Shown here piece after piece: positions 9,415 through 18,834 of a stretch of 31,910 bases of DNA. Origin of the DNA: Stentor coeruleus (lineage: Eukaryota; Ciliophora; Heterotrichea; Heterotrichida; Stentoridae); NCBI GenBank assembly GCA_001970955.1, contig MPUH01000849.1, forward strand, positions 1-31,910, given 5' to 3'. The position numbers and the translations under genes are program-made. Under the pieces are notes generated by a model. That model did not search any database and had not been told where the DNA came from. It saw nothing but the letters and a program-made list of their open reading frames with translations. Position 1 is the first letter of the stretch. Each line of letters begins with the position of its first letter.

Positions 9415-10413
9415 ATGGAGTTCTCAGAACCACTCGAACTCAAAAGAATCGCTAAATATCACAATAATCAAGGCGAATGTAGTCCTTTTACTAAGTTGGT
9501 AAAAAGCTGGACTAATATAAAACCATCTGAAAAGTCCCCAGTTACTCCGTTTGATTTAAAGTCTTTAATGCATGCTCCATCATTTTCAGCATGTGCTAAT
9601 GTTTTATCACCTGCGGGAATGAAAAATTTCGAGAAGGATTTCGAAATAGTTCAAGACAATTCTTATTTGGAAGAACCGAGAAAAAAAAGGAAATCTATTC
9701 TCACTATATCTTTGAAAAGCCCTGATGAAATTGTGAATAATAGTCCTATTAAACAACTGACAATCAAAGTTTACTTTTTCCGGAGTTCAAACAAAATAAA
9801 TCTTTCTGTGCCTAAGGAAATTACGGTTAATGACATGATAACCAGAGCCCTTCAAGCTTATAGCAAAACGAAGTATCCACCTTTACCTTATGGTGTAAAC
9901 TCTGAAGCTTATGAAGTTTGGCTTCCGGATGAAGATGGAATATTCCCAGATACTGACTACGTTATAGAAAAATCATCATTTGTTGCCTATCTAAACGCAA
10001 CTACCTTATGTATTCTCGAAAAGCCCGACTTCCGATCTTCATTATATATCTCCAAGCGAGGGTCAAGCGTAGTCCGCATCCGGACAAAAACAGGTTCAAT
10101 CCATGTGAAATTTTTATACGAAAGTAACTGGGCGGTTATAGCTTTAAACCCTGAGTCCTACCTTTGCGATGTCCTTGTGCAGTTGTGGAAGAAATTCTTC
10201 ATATTAGGTGAATTGTCAGCGAAAATGTTTGAATTTAGGGTGTTTATTGAAGAAGGTGGGTATGAATGTGCTTTAGATATGAGTCTTAAAATCAAAGAGT
10301 TACCTAAACAAGATATAAGACTTTATAGAAAAGTTCTGGCTGACACACCTAAGAATCTTATTAGAAGGAGCCATAAAAGCCAGCAGATTTTCTTTAATGC
10401 CAAGTATTTTTAA
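9415..10413 (+). CDS. SIN1-like protein with CRIM domain (TORC2 subunit)
   Basis: The 332-residue protein resembles SIN1/MAPKAP1/Avo1, the TORC2 subunit that presents AGC kinases to TOR. Residues ~115-202 fit the ubiquitin-like CRIM domain: a beta-rich start, the hydrophobic helix VNDMITRALQAY (SIN1: VRDLIGLICWQY), then YEVWLPDEDGIFPDTDY (SIN1: IAEDDGEVDTDFPPLD), closing with TLCILEK (SIN1: TLALVEK). The acidic loop that recruits substrates in yeast SIN1 is partly kept as PDEDG. Residues ~222-306 form another compact beta-rich part that could be the Ras-binding or PH region. The N-terminus (1-95) is polar with several SP sites and ends in a basic patch, PRKKRKS. The protein is shorter than animal SIN1 (about 520 residues). 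It starts at the ATG after TATATAATACTAA and ends in TAA. An unrelated ubiquitin-like fold is the main alternative. Confidence 0.62.
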   Translation: MEFSEPLELKRIAKYHNNQGECSPFTKLVKSWTNIKPSEKSPVTPFDLKSLMHAPSFSACANVLSPAGMKNFEKDFEIVQDNSYLEEPRKKRKSILTISLKSPDEIVNNSPIKQLTIKVYFFRSSNKINLSVPKEITVNDMITRALQAYSKTKYPPLPYGVNSEAYEVWLPDEDGIFPDTDYVIEKSSFVAYLNATTLCILEKPDFRSSLYISKRGSSVVRIRTKTGSIHVKFLYESNWAVIALNPESYLCDVLVQLWKKFFILGELSAKMFEFRVFIEEGGYECALDMSLKIKELPKQDIRLYRKVLADTPKNLIRRSHKSQQIFFNAKYF

Positions 10414-10930
10414 GAATGAATTAAGTAGTGAAAGGATTTTATATGTAATTATTAGGAAAAAGTAAAGATTTTTAGGTTAGGATTAAGATATAAATTTGAT
10501 AAGATAGGTTAGGTTATAAAATGGATATGATAGGGTTTATTGATATAGGATAAGGGATTTGGATGTAGGAGTAGTTTAATGGAATGGGGTTAGGTTTTTG
10601 GGATAAAGTAGGATGTTAGATTTTTTAAGACTTTTTTTATGATAATATTTTAAATCACTTTTATAATCATAGCTTCATATAAAAGTATAAATTTCTAAGT
10701 CCTGAATCTAAGAAAAAGCCAATTAAAGATTACAAAAAATCTTACCTAATAATAAAATCCTAGTACCAAAATTACAATATGGCGACTAACTCCAAAACCC
10801 TCAATCCTAATCCTAATCCTAATCCTACCCTACCCTTCTTAAAAACCCTAACAACACCCTTACAATTCCAAAAAAGCCTAAAAATTTCTTCTAATATCAC
10901 ATGTCTAATTCAATCAAAACTAAATTTAAG
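10414..10930. other. Convergent spacer with an AATCCT hexamer run
   Basis: The left half is G-rich (GGTTAGG-type words at about 10470-10620) and the right half C-rich. Positions about 10802-10827 hold four AATCCT units, followed by CTACCCTACCC and ACCCTAACAACACC. These words look like telomere repeats but do not form a true array. The spacer joins the 3' ends of two convergent genes. Confidence 0.5.
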
Positions 10931-11587
10931 CTAATTATTTCGTATCTGCCCAGGAGGAAAATACTGTATATCATTTCCATGCATTTCAGGCACATACCTA
11001 TAATTCTCAGTATTTACTGGAGGTAAATATACAGGTTGTCCAACATAATCATTCTGTGGTAAAGGTCCAAATTGTGGTTGATTATAAAAACCCTGTTGAT
11101 TAGGCATATAAGAATAACCTTCAGCCAAACCATCATTTTGACCTCTATGTTGATTATTCATATTTCTTACATGTAAAATCGATATAGCTCGGAAAATCCT
11201 AAAAAAACCAGATCCTGTAAAAAATATAAAAAACCACACTATAAGAACACCACTCATCCCTGGTTTTTCATCAAATGGTAAGCTAATTAGATATAAAATT
11301 TGCATTATTGAACTGATTATTCCTAGAATTGTCCAGGAGAATAAATTTATCATGGTCCAGGAAGTGTATCTAGACGCAGAAGATAGAGTTCGGGATTTAC
11401 CTGTGATTTTCCCTTGGATACCAGTTATAAAAGCTATTGTACTCATGATTAAGTTAGCTAAGATTGTAATTATGTCGCTGCCAAGGGTTAGAATTACTAT
11501 TATTCTCATTATAAGCAGGGAGGATCCTAGAATTTGAGCTATGGCTCCTTGTTTTATTATACGGCTTGACATGATATCAGGATGCAT
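10931..11587 (-). CDS. Four-helix membrane protein with Tyr/Pro/Gln-rich tail
   Basis: This 218-residue protein has no family I can name. There are four hydrophobic segments at about residues 15-36, 39-58, 76-98 and 108-128. A ~85-residue hydrophilic tail follows, rich in N, Q, P, Y and G, with words such as YMPNQQGFYNQPQFGPLP and PVYLPPVN. No signal peptide is obvious before the first segment. The layout resembles MARVEL/tetraspan-type proteins with a cytoplasmic tail, but the diagnostic tetraspanin Cys pattern is absent. The tail could bind SH3/WW-like partners or phase-separate; this is inference. The gene starts at the ATG at 11585-11587, with TATATA at 11597-11602 just upstream on the coding strand, and is convergent with the SIN1-like gene. 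Confidence 0.65.
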   Translation of the reverse strand: MHPDIMSSRIIKQGAIAQILGSSLLIMRIIVILTLGSDIITILANLIMSTIAFITGIQGKITGKSRTLSSASRYTSWTMINLFSWTILGIISSIMQILYLISLPFDEKPGMSGVLIVWFFIFFTGSGFFRIFRAISILHVRNMNNQHRGQNDGLAEGYSYMPNQQGFYNQPQFGPLPQNDYVGQPVYLPPVNTENYRYVPEMHGNDIQYFPPGQIRNN

Positions 11588-12565
11588 TTTTTTTTTATAT
11601 ATTTTAAAGATTTTGTGTTTATATGTTAGCTTGGATTTAAATGTGGGTTTTAAAAGTGAAGTAAATTGGTATTGTGTATTTTATGATATCAAAAGATTGT
11701 ATTTTTTTTATGTAAAATCTTATTAGAAATCTTCAACTTTTCTTTATAAAAATATTCTCATTCTGAAACTAAAGCTAATTTTTGAGAAAATTTAAACATT
11801 GACGTAATTTGATTTATAAGCTTTTATGCTTATGAATTAGAATAGATTTCTTGTTAAGCTTAAGTGTATTCATGTTATGCCCGTGCAAATTGTAATTTTT
11901 TTTAGGATTTCTTATGTTGAAATAAATTTTTAAATTCGATGTAGTCTTACACTGGACATAAGAACAAATAAACATTTTTTTCTGTTTATTAGAAGTAACA
12001 AATATAATAAAGTTTCCTAAAATCAAAGAGAATTTATAATAGAAGCATATTTTTGTAATAAACTTATATTATTGTAAAAATCATGTTAATATAAGATTGA
12101 AGAATAATGTGTCTGCAGTATCATCTTGCTTTTGAAAATTAAATCATCAATAAATACTTATATATAGATCGTGTGATACAAACAAACTCTTGCTAACACC
12201 CTAAGTATTATAATTAATAACTCAGACTGTATTCTGAAAAATCTTATAATGTTATTTGAAATAAATTATTGGCTTTTAGTTAAATTCTAGTCGAAACTAA
12301 TGTATATAAAACTCTTCATCGGAAGAAACTTTCAACTTCTCAGAAACTCAAAAAGGAAAAATGAGAGTATAATTGTCAAAAACACAAATCTCGCAATATT
12401 CAGAACCAAATATTAAAAAAAACCTGCTTTTAAACAAGAAACCCTATTTTATTCTGACCATGTCACAAAAACTGCAAACTCACTAGACAGTACTTTATGT
12501 TTTTCACAAGACTCCTACTTAGAAATTTATATAAAAAAAAAAATCAGCTTTATTGTAAATATTAA
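11588..12565. other. Divergent spacer, no gene seen
   Basis: It starts G/T-rich on the left (11600-11700) and becomes C/A-rich before the Kelch gene (12300-12540). ATTTATATAAAA lies at about 12524-12535, roughly 30 bases before the Kelch ATG. One AACACCCTAA word occurs near 12195. The 70-codon minus-strand frame at 11814-12026 has no coding character. Confidence 0.45.
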
Positions 12566-15500
12566 ATGGGAACTTGCTCTATAAAGTTAGACGAAGCAAC
12601 CTTAAGACAAAACAACATCATTAATGGGATTGTCGAAAATCCTGTACAAAAAGATGAATTAGCTATCTTAGCACAAATGAACAGCAAAATAAACCCTAAA
12701 AAAGATAAAAAACCAAAAAAGAAAAAAGAAAAAAAACTAAAAGAAATCGGTTCAACTCTAGAAGAATTATCTGAATTTCCTGATTTTTACTATATAAACA
12801 GAACAACTGGGCAGCTGTTTTTGATTAAAAAAGACTCAACTACTGAAGTGATTTTAAAAAACGACTTGATTATACCACAAGAGTCAGCAGTCGGTCATTT
12901 ATCTTCAAAAGATATTCTTATGATTGGAGGGGTTTTGAAAGGGAAACTTGTTGAAGGTGTGATTTTTATAAGTTTAACTTTACAAAATGCATTCAAAGTT
13001 GCCCCATTACCAAAAGCATGTAAGCAAGGACAAGCACATGAATATAAAAACTGGGTTTATTATATCGGAGGAGTTTGTGAGACTGATAATGGGTTATCAC
13101 AAGCTCCTTTGATGAGATATAATTTGAAACAAGATTTATGGCAGAATTTGTTTAGATATGGTGAAGATTACAAATTTAATAAGATTGTCAATATGGGAAC
13201 ATGTATTTTAGGTAACAAACTTCTTTTGGTTGGGGGACAAAGACTCAATTCAAAAAAAACTCTGTCGAGCAATAAAAAGATTTTTTCAATCAACATCGAA
13301 AAAGGTTTCAAAGTTGAAGTTGAAGGCAAACTACCTTGTAAATTGCTTAAACCAAGTATAGCTGCTGGGTCTAAACAAGGTATTATAACAGGAGGGATAA
13401 CAGTTAAAACATCAACATTTAACCGTAAAAGCTTTCATATATCATTAAAAGGAGATATTTGTAATTTAACACCTATTGATAATATAGGTATTGATCTTAT
13501 TGAACAATATCCAAGTTTATATACAAGTAAATATGCTATGTTTATATCGTATCCTTATGTGGCTATAAGAATGAAGAATTTAATTTATTGGCTTTGTTAT
13601 CAAGTCACTGGGAAAACTTCAAGGCTTAAATTGGAAGTACAGAAAATATTCCCAGAATATGAGAATTCAGAATCTTCGGAAGAAAGTGAGATTATTGAAA
13701 ATGCTTCTAAAAAAACCTTGAATGATAGATTTGGTAAATCAAGCTTAGATGGACTTTCGGTTAGGGAAAGTGAAATGAATGCTTCAAGTTGTGTTGGAAG
13801 GATGAGTGATATGCCAATAAATGAGATTGGGGCTCACAAACGATTGGCTTTTAGTGCGAATTTTGTTATAGGTGAAAATTCTAAAAGGCCTTCTGAGGTT
13901 GAAAATAATAAACTTTTAGACCCAAAAAAAGATGTGAATTATGAAGAGAATAGTATGAAAATAAATAATGAAAATGATAGTGAAATAGAAAAAGTTGAAG
14001 AAAAAAATGAGGAAAGTAATCAGAAGTTAAATGAAAAAGATTCTATCATAAAAAAAGATGTAGAAGATAAGAAAAGTAGCAGCTCAAGTTATGATGAAAG
14101 CTCAGAAAGTGAGTCAGAAGAGAGTAAATGTAAAGATAATGAAGCGAAGAATCCTTTTGAAATTGTTGAAGAAGAAAAGATTGAAATTGATAGCAAAGGT
14201 TTAGAAGAAGTAAAAATATCTCAGAGCATTGATGAAAATGGTGCAGGAGAAACTAATATGCTTGATAATGAAAAAGCGCCTGATAAAAATATCGAGCTGA
14301 TAACAGATGCAAATCTTCAAAGTCCTCTATTTAATATAGAAAACAAAATAGAGTCTTCATTTAAAAGTTCTAAAAGTTCTAAAAGTTCTAAAAGATCTAA
14401 AAGCCCTATAAGTTCTAAAAGTTATAAAAGTTCTAAAAGTTCTAAAAGTTCTAAAAGTTCTAAAAGCTCAATCAATCATAGCAAAAAGCAATCAAAAGGA
14501 GAAATTTCATTTGAGGATAGTAAAATCGATGCTAAAATTGTAGGAGACAATCATGATAATTCTATAAGTATTGGGGTACCTGAGGTGAAGCTTAATGAGT
14601 TTAATATTATTAAAAAAGAAGAAGCTCCACCTAATGAAAACTTAATACTAACATCTAGTCCAGTTATAAAAGAAGCTCAGATAAATTTAAATAACCCACC
14701 TGAAATCAAAGCTTCTACCGACTTGAACCAGTCAAAAACAATAAGCAAAGTTCTTATTTCTCATTCTTCTAGCTCAGATTCTTATGAAATTGCTAACACA
14801 AATCAGTCTAAACCTGAAAGCTCTATTGGCCCTTATTCAAGTAAGTATATAAGAGTCCCAAGTCCAGATTCTCCAAAAAGCTCAAACAGCAATGAATCTA
14901 GAAGGAAACCTTATTTGCCTTCAAAAAGTCCAGTCTCATCAAAAAGCTCTTCCAAAAGTCCAGTTTCATCAAAGAGCTCTTTAAAAAGTCTTTCAAAAGA
15001 TAAATTGTCATCAAAAAGCTCTTCAAAAAGTCCAGTTTCATCAAAGAGCTCATTAAAAAGTCTTCCAAAAAATAAATCTTCATCAAAAAACTCTTCAAAA
15101 AGTCCAGCTTCATCAAAAAGTTCTTTAAAAGCTATTCCAAAAGACAAACTCTCATCAAAAAGTTCTTCAGAAAGTTCTTTAAAAGCTATTCCAAAAGACA
15201 AACTCTCATCAAAAAGTTCTTCCAAAAGCCTAGCTTCATCAGAAAACTTTTCAAAAAACCCAGTCCAAGTAAAGCCTCAGAGTTCAGAATCATCATATAG
15301 CAGTATTAAAGACAACATAGATCTAAAATCTCCGCTTATCTCAATAAAACCTTCTCAAAATGCATCATTTCCTAAATTGAATTTTGTATCAAAGGCCCAA
15401 AATTCTCCATCTGAAGACAAATCTTCAAAAACTCAGCTAATAATCCCTGGACTAAAATTCAGCACCAAACCACCTGATATAAAAAAACCTGAAACCTCAC

Positions 15501-16372
15501 AAAAAGTTCCTAACCAAGAAATAAGCCTTAAATCAAAATACCCATTTTCTTATAAAATCAAAGACTCTTCATCATCCAATTCATCAAGAAAAAACTCTAA
15601 AATGAAACAAGAACAAAAATACCCTAATTATTATAATGAAAATAACCCTGATGAAATTAAAAATATTGAAAGTCCTAAGCCTATATCTCTTAATGCAAAA
15701 TCTTTATTAGGTCAAAATATAAAAGATGATATACAAAGTACTGAAAATAATTATTTGAAAAATTATAAAAGTTCTAATGATATTGAAGATTTTGAATCAC
15801 CGATTTTATATTCAGATAGTTTAGGGATTTTTAATAAAAAAATACCAGTTTTTATTGAGGATGAGAAAAAAGTTGAGCAGAAAAAAGAATTTGAAGTAAA
15901 ACCTAATTTCCAAAATAAGTTTCAAAAAATTTATGAGGATGATGAGGATGAGATGAATATTTTTGCTACAACTGAAACTCCAGCGAAAAGAAAAAAAGGT
16001 AAGGTAGAAGATAGAAATCAAAAAGGTTTGACAGGGGATTCGTTTAGACCTAAAGGCTATGAAGGTTATAATTTATATGGAAATAAACTGAACCCTAATC
16101 TCAATATAGACAGTCCCTACCTCCAGCCACCATTCAAGCTTCCCAAACCAGTAAAAACTTTCAAGCCCAAAAAGATCTTAAAAATTAAATCCTTAGGCAA
16201 AATCCCAATAAACCCTATCGAGCCAATGCCTTCATCAAGCAACTTCAAATCCTCATTCAACCTTAAAAAGTCTTCAGATTACCTTTCTATCGAAGCTAAC
16301 CCCCAAGAAAGACAAAATCTTTATCAACCAGAAGACCCAAAATACCAATCTCTTCCTCTTAATAAACCTTAA
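12566..16372 (+). CDS. Kelch-type protein with long Ser/Lys repeat tail
   Basis: This protein has 1,268 residues in one frame. The start MGTCSIK has Gly2 and Cys4, a plausible myristoyl/palmitoyl anchor. A basic stretch follows (PKKDKKPKKKKEKKLK, ~44-60). Residues ~70-360 look like a beta-propeller of Kelch type, with double-glycine strands at ~119 (MIGGV), ~167 (YIGGV), ~222 (LVGGQ) and ~275 (ITGGI) and the spaced aromatic/Trp positions. From ~370 on the chain is disordered: an acidic E/K/S part (~450-560), a short SSK tandem (~600-635), then a 24-residue repeat with the pattern SPVSSKSSLKSL.KDK (~785-900). A basic, proline-rich C-terminus follows. The repeats are heavily phosphorylatable. 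A membrane- or cortex-bound scaffold is my inference; no enzyme motif is seen. The flanking sequence after the stop is C-rich, unlike that of other + strand genes here. Confidence 0.75.
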   Translation: MGTCSIKLDEATLRQNNIINGIVENPVQKDELAILAQMNSKINPKKDKKPKKKKEKKLKEIGSTLEELSEFPDFYYINRTTGQLFLIKKDSTTEVILKNDLIIPQESAVGHLSSKDILMIGGVLKGKLVEGVIFISLTLQNAFKVAPLPKACKQGQAHEYKNWVYYIGGVCETDNGLSQAPLMRYNLKQDLWQNLFRYGEDYKFNKIVNMGTCILGNKLLLVGGQRLNSKKTLSSNKKIFSINIEKGFKVEVEGKLPCKLLKPSIAAGSKQGIITGGITVKTSTFNRKSFHISLKGDICNLTPIDNIGIDLIEQYPSLYTSKYAMFISYPYVAIRMKNLIYWLCYQVTGKTSRLKLEVQKIFPEYENSESSEESEIIENASKKTLNDRFGKSSLDGLSVRESEMNASSCVGRMSDMPINEIGAHKRLAFSANFVIGENSKRPSEVENNKLLDPKKDVNYEENSMKINNENDSEIEKVEEKNEESNQKLNEKDSIIKKDVEDKKSSSSSYDESSESESEESKCKDNEAKNPFEIVEEEKIEIDSKGLEEVKISQSIDENGAGETNMLDNEKAPDKNIELITDANLQSPLFNIENKIESSFKSSKSSKSSKRSKSPISSKSYKSSKSSKSSKSSKSSINHSKKQSKGEISFEDSKIDAKIVGDNHDNSISIGVPEVKLNEFNIIKKEEAPPNENLILTSSPVIKEAQINLNNPPEIKASTDLNQSKTISKVLISHSSSSDSYEIANTNQSKPESSIGPYSSKYIRVPSPDSPKSSNSNESRRKPYLPSKSPVSSKSSSKSPVSSKSSLKSLSKDKLSSKSSSKSPVSSKSSLKSLPKNKSSSKNSSKSPASSKSSLKAIPKDKLSSKSSSESSLKAIPKDKLSSKSSSKSLASSENFSKNPVQVKPQSSESSYSSIKDNIDLKSPLISIKPSQNASFPKLNFVSKAQNSPSEDKSSKTQLIIPGLKFSTKPPDIKKPETSQKVPNQEISLKSKYPFSYKIKDSSSSNSSRKNSKMKQEQKYPNYYNENNPDEIKNIESPKPISLNAKSLLGQNIKDDIQSTENNYLKNYKSSNDIEDFESPILYSDSLGIFNKKIPVFIEDEKKVEQKKEFEVKPNFQNKFQKIYEDDEDEMNIFATTETPAKRKKGKVEDRNQKGLTGDSFRPKGYEGYNLYGNKLNPNLNIDSPYLQPPFKLPKPVKTFKPKKILKIKSLGKIPINPIEPMPSSSNFKSSFNLKKSSDYLSIEANPQERQNLYQPEDPKYQSLPLNKP
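14362..14470 (+). repeat. 9-base tandem repeat coding Ser-Ser-Lys
   Basis: TTCTAAAAG-type units are repeated about twelve times with a few variants (AGATCT, AGCCCT, AGTTAT). In frame they give SSK/SKS runs within the Kelch protein. The near-identical codons point to recent slippage or unequal exchange. Confidence 0.85.
14921..15260 (+). repeat. 72-base and 54-base coding repeats, Ser/Lys/Pro
   Basis: About three 24-residue units (SPVSSKSSLKSLSKDKLSSK-type) are followed by an 18-residue near-exact duplication. AGTTCTTTAAAAGCTATTCC occurs at about 15119 and again at about 15173. The period is always a multiple of three, so the frame survives changes in copy number. Confidence 0.85.
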
Positions 16373-16884
16373 CACCCTAACACCCACTCCTAAATAATCT
16401 CTTGTCAAAAATCCAACTATTTTATAATTTTATTCTAATCTAAATATTAAAAATCCATACCCATATCCACACTTTATATCAACCTAATCTAATTATCCTC
16501 ATAAATCCCTTATGTTTCAATAATCCTCAAACTTTTCTCAACAATTTTTTCATTTTAATATGTAACATACTTTTCCAAAACTCCAATCCTTGACAGTTTT
16601 AAATAACTATTATAAGAAGCATTGCCTAGTGTCCAAATAGCTTCTTTTTGCTTTTCAAAATTTTTTAAGATACTTATTCGCTATACCTCTATTAAAATAG
16701 TCTTAAGTAAAAAATATCCCCAAAAAACCCTGAGAATTATTCTTTAACTTTATCATCAGTCAAAATAAAAAGTTCTTTTATAGTCTCAAAGCTCTGATTA
16801 CTTTCAAAAATCCTAATAAGTTCTAGGCTAATCGCTAATATAATCAGAAAATAACATTTTAATACCATTACTAATATTACAAAT
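16373..16884. other. Convergent spacer, C-rich throughout
   Basis: It begins directly after the Kelch stop with AACACCCTAACACCC, an eight-base telomere-like word repeated about twice. The rest is C/A/T-rich on the + strand. Unlike other spacers there is no G-rich left half. No gene seen. Confidence 0.5.
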
Positions 16885-17499
16885 CTAATTATTAGCTTTT
16901 TTAGTGAATTTCAAATAATAATAAACCACTGTAAGCGTTAGACAAATAACCACACCAACCATGCTACTAAAGTAAACATAAACATCCATAGTAATTTTAC
17001 CAAACATAGCCCAAACTGCTGAAGCTAAAAATCCACTAAACGCCATACCAATATCAATAACTTTAAAATCCTTAGTTTTTAAAGCTTCTTTTATAGACTC
17101 TAATGATGATATTGATGATAAAATCTTCAGCACACTACTCATTGATCCAACAAATTTATAACTAGCAAAATTCATTGTCAAAAAGCTACTCATTATAAAA
17201 GACACAAAATATTTAGGTAAAAAGGCTTCGATTTTCCCAGTATACATAACATAAAGAAGCAGATTTATACAGGATAAAAAAGTTGTGATTATATTGATGA
17301 TTATAAGACTTGGACTGACTATCATTATTGAATAGATAAGGCAGGATAATTGGCATGCGTGGTATAAACAGAGAAAGTTTAAAGGGACTTGATGTAAAGA
17401 TTGAGATTTGGCCCTATGGTAAATAGCGATAGTTGGGGTTACTGTGTTGATAACAGAAAGGATAATGCCAATAGAAGACAATACAATTTCTGCTTCCAT
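16885..17499 (-). CDS. SWEET (MtN3/saliva) family sugar transporter
   Basis: The 204-residue protein has seven predicted membrane helices (about 6-26, 42-62, 65-86, 97-114, 117-135, 150-170, 175-197). This matches the two triple-helix bundles plus linker of eukaryotic SWEET uniporters, which move mono- or disaccharides down their gradient across plasma or vacuole membranes. Both MtN3 repeats are recognisable. The first has the loop RAKSQSLHQVPLNFLC after helix 1 (family: K.KST...P). The second has SLESIKEALKTKDFKVIDI (family: SPL..M..VIKTKS.E.MP), then FLASAVWAMFG (family: FLNG..WT.YG) and a Gly-containing last helix. Length is normal to slightly short. It starts at the ATG at 17497-17499 with TATATAA just upstream. 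It is divergent from the next gene, sharing a 189-base spacer. Confidence 0.85.
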   Translation of the reverse strand: MEAEIVLSSIGIILSVINTVTPTIAIYHRAKSQSLHQVPLNFLCLYHACQLSCLIYSIMIVSPSLIIINIITTFLSCINLLLYVMYTGKIEAFLPKYFVSFIMSSFLTMNFASYKFVGSMSSVLKILSSISSLESIKEALKTKDFKVIDIGMAFSGFLASAVWAMFGKITMDVYVYFSSMVGVVICLTLTVVYYYLKFTKKANN

Positions 17500-17688
17500 T
17501 TATATAAAAAACAGCTATTTTGTGTATATTTCTTTATATTGGTATTAGATTTTTATATAAAATCGCAAATTCTAAGGATTTTTATGTTTGGAATTTTACA
17601 TTTTTTGCTTATTTTAGGGTTTAAAGATTAGTTTTATAAAGAGTTTTCATATATAAACCCTTTTATAATACTAAATCTAACGGTATAA
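17500..17688. promoter_or_regulatory. Short bidirectional promoter region
   Basis: Only 189 bases separate the starts of two divergent genes. TATATAA at 17501-17507 lies next to the SWEET ATG. On the other side TATAA at 17684-17688 touches the ATG at 17689, with ATATAAA and TTTATAATA further up. Both promoters must overlap or sit within this stretch. Confidence 0.6.
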
Positions 17689-18201
17689 ATGGAAAACAAT
17701 TCAAAATTGCGCTTTGCAGGAAGTTTTGTCAGTATCTTGGCTATACTTTATTACTTTTTTGAAATTGAACAACAAATAGAAAATTGGGTTTCTTATGATG
17801 ACATTATTAATACTACTGATTGTTATCAAGTTTATGGTTTGGAAATATGGTTACTTACTCAAAGTGGAATATGGTGTGGGTCTATTTTTATTATACTTAC
17901 TGTGTTTATTGCCCCACAAATGTTTAAATTTATGTTATTTTTTATGTATTTAGTAGGACCTATGTTTTTTATGTTGACAATTTTTGCTTTAGTTGTTCAA
18001 GTTAGTTTTGTTAATTGTTGTACTGAGGAAATGGATAATTGTGAAGATTTTTATCCTTTTAAGAACTCATCGAATTTTATTGTTTTGCTTGTTGTGTCGT
18101 TGATGTTTTCAGCATCGATTACAATGCTGTTGATTAGTATTTTGATTAGTGCGCTTTGGCAACAAGTTAGGAATTCGGTTTTAAGATATCAGATAGTGTA
18201 A
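17689..18201 (+). CDS. Four-helix membrane protein, unknown
   Basis: This is a 170-residue protein with hydrophobic segments at about 8-25, 54-78, 82-107 and 128-157. A loop between the first two has NTTDCYQVYG, with a possible N-glycosylation site and a Cys. The third and fourth are separated by a Cys-rich acidic loop, VNCCTEEMDNCEDFYP, which also carries an NSS site just after. The CC plus extra Cys in the large loop recalls tetraspanins, but the loop is far too short and the CCG motif is absent. I do not assign a family. It is strongly hydrophobic and T-rich in codons. It starts at the first ATG and ends in TAA. Confidence 0.65.
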   Translation: MENNSKLRFAGSFVSILAILYYFFEIEQQIENWVSYDDIINTTDCYQVYGLEIWLLTQSGIWCGSIFIILTVFIAPQMFKFMLFFMYLVGPMFFMLTIFALVVQVSFVNCCTEEMDNCEDFYPFKNSSNFIVLLVVSLMFSASITMLLISILISALWQQVRNSVLRYQIV

Positions 18202-18834
18202 ATAATAAGGTTAAGTTTTTTTTTTGGGGTTTTTTTGTCGGTTTTTTTGATGTGATATTGCATGAGAAATTAAGATGGAGATTTGGGTTTATAAGAGGAA
18301 ATAATTAATCATCGGCTATGAGGATTTTTAAAGGTTTTGGAGTAGTTTGAAAGTGTTGTATTGTAATAGAATTATGGAAATTTTGATAGAAGGTGTTGGG
18401 TTTTTGATGCAATAAAGATATGATGAAAGGTTTTAGATATAATTATAAATACTGTTTTCGCTTTTGAAAATTTTTGTTAGTATGTAAATAATAATAGAAT
18501 TTTATTTGAGTTGTTTAGGGTGATAGGAATCATTGAGCATTTGGTATTATTAGGTTAATGCTTATTGAGCATATATTAATCTAATATAATTTTCACTGTT
18601 ATAGTCATAGTTATTTATTATCTCATATCAATTTCTCAGTATAATAATAAAAACACTGCACCATTTTCTAATATCATTTCCTATCTTCATCAATCAATTA
18701 CATATCCCAATCTAAGATTCTTATCATAACTCCTTATCAATAATCATAACCACCAACCTAATTTCTTTTACATGAAATAATCACAAGACCCTAACCGAAA
18801 TTCTAATTTCTCTATATCAAATCCTAAGTAAAAA
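18202..18834. other. Spacer between two + strand genes
   Basis: It is G/T-rich on the left (with TTTTTTTTTTGGGG near 18220) and C/A-rich from about 18600. The repeated GAGCATxxxxATTA wording near 18534-18575 is a short imperfect direct repeat. No ORF or RNA gene recognised. Confidence 0.45.

Noticed and set aside
14898..15225. Minus-strand ORFs opposite the Ser/Lys repeats
   Set aside because: They are antisense readings of the multiple-of-three repeat and are Leu/Phe/Asp/Glu low complexity.
16370..16400. Chromosome end or telomere
   Set aside because: There are only about two telomere-like words, with genes continuing on both sides.
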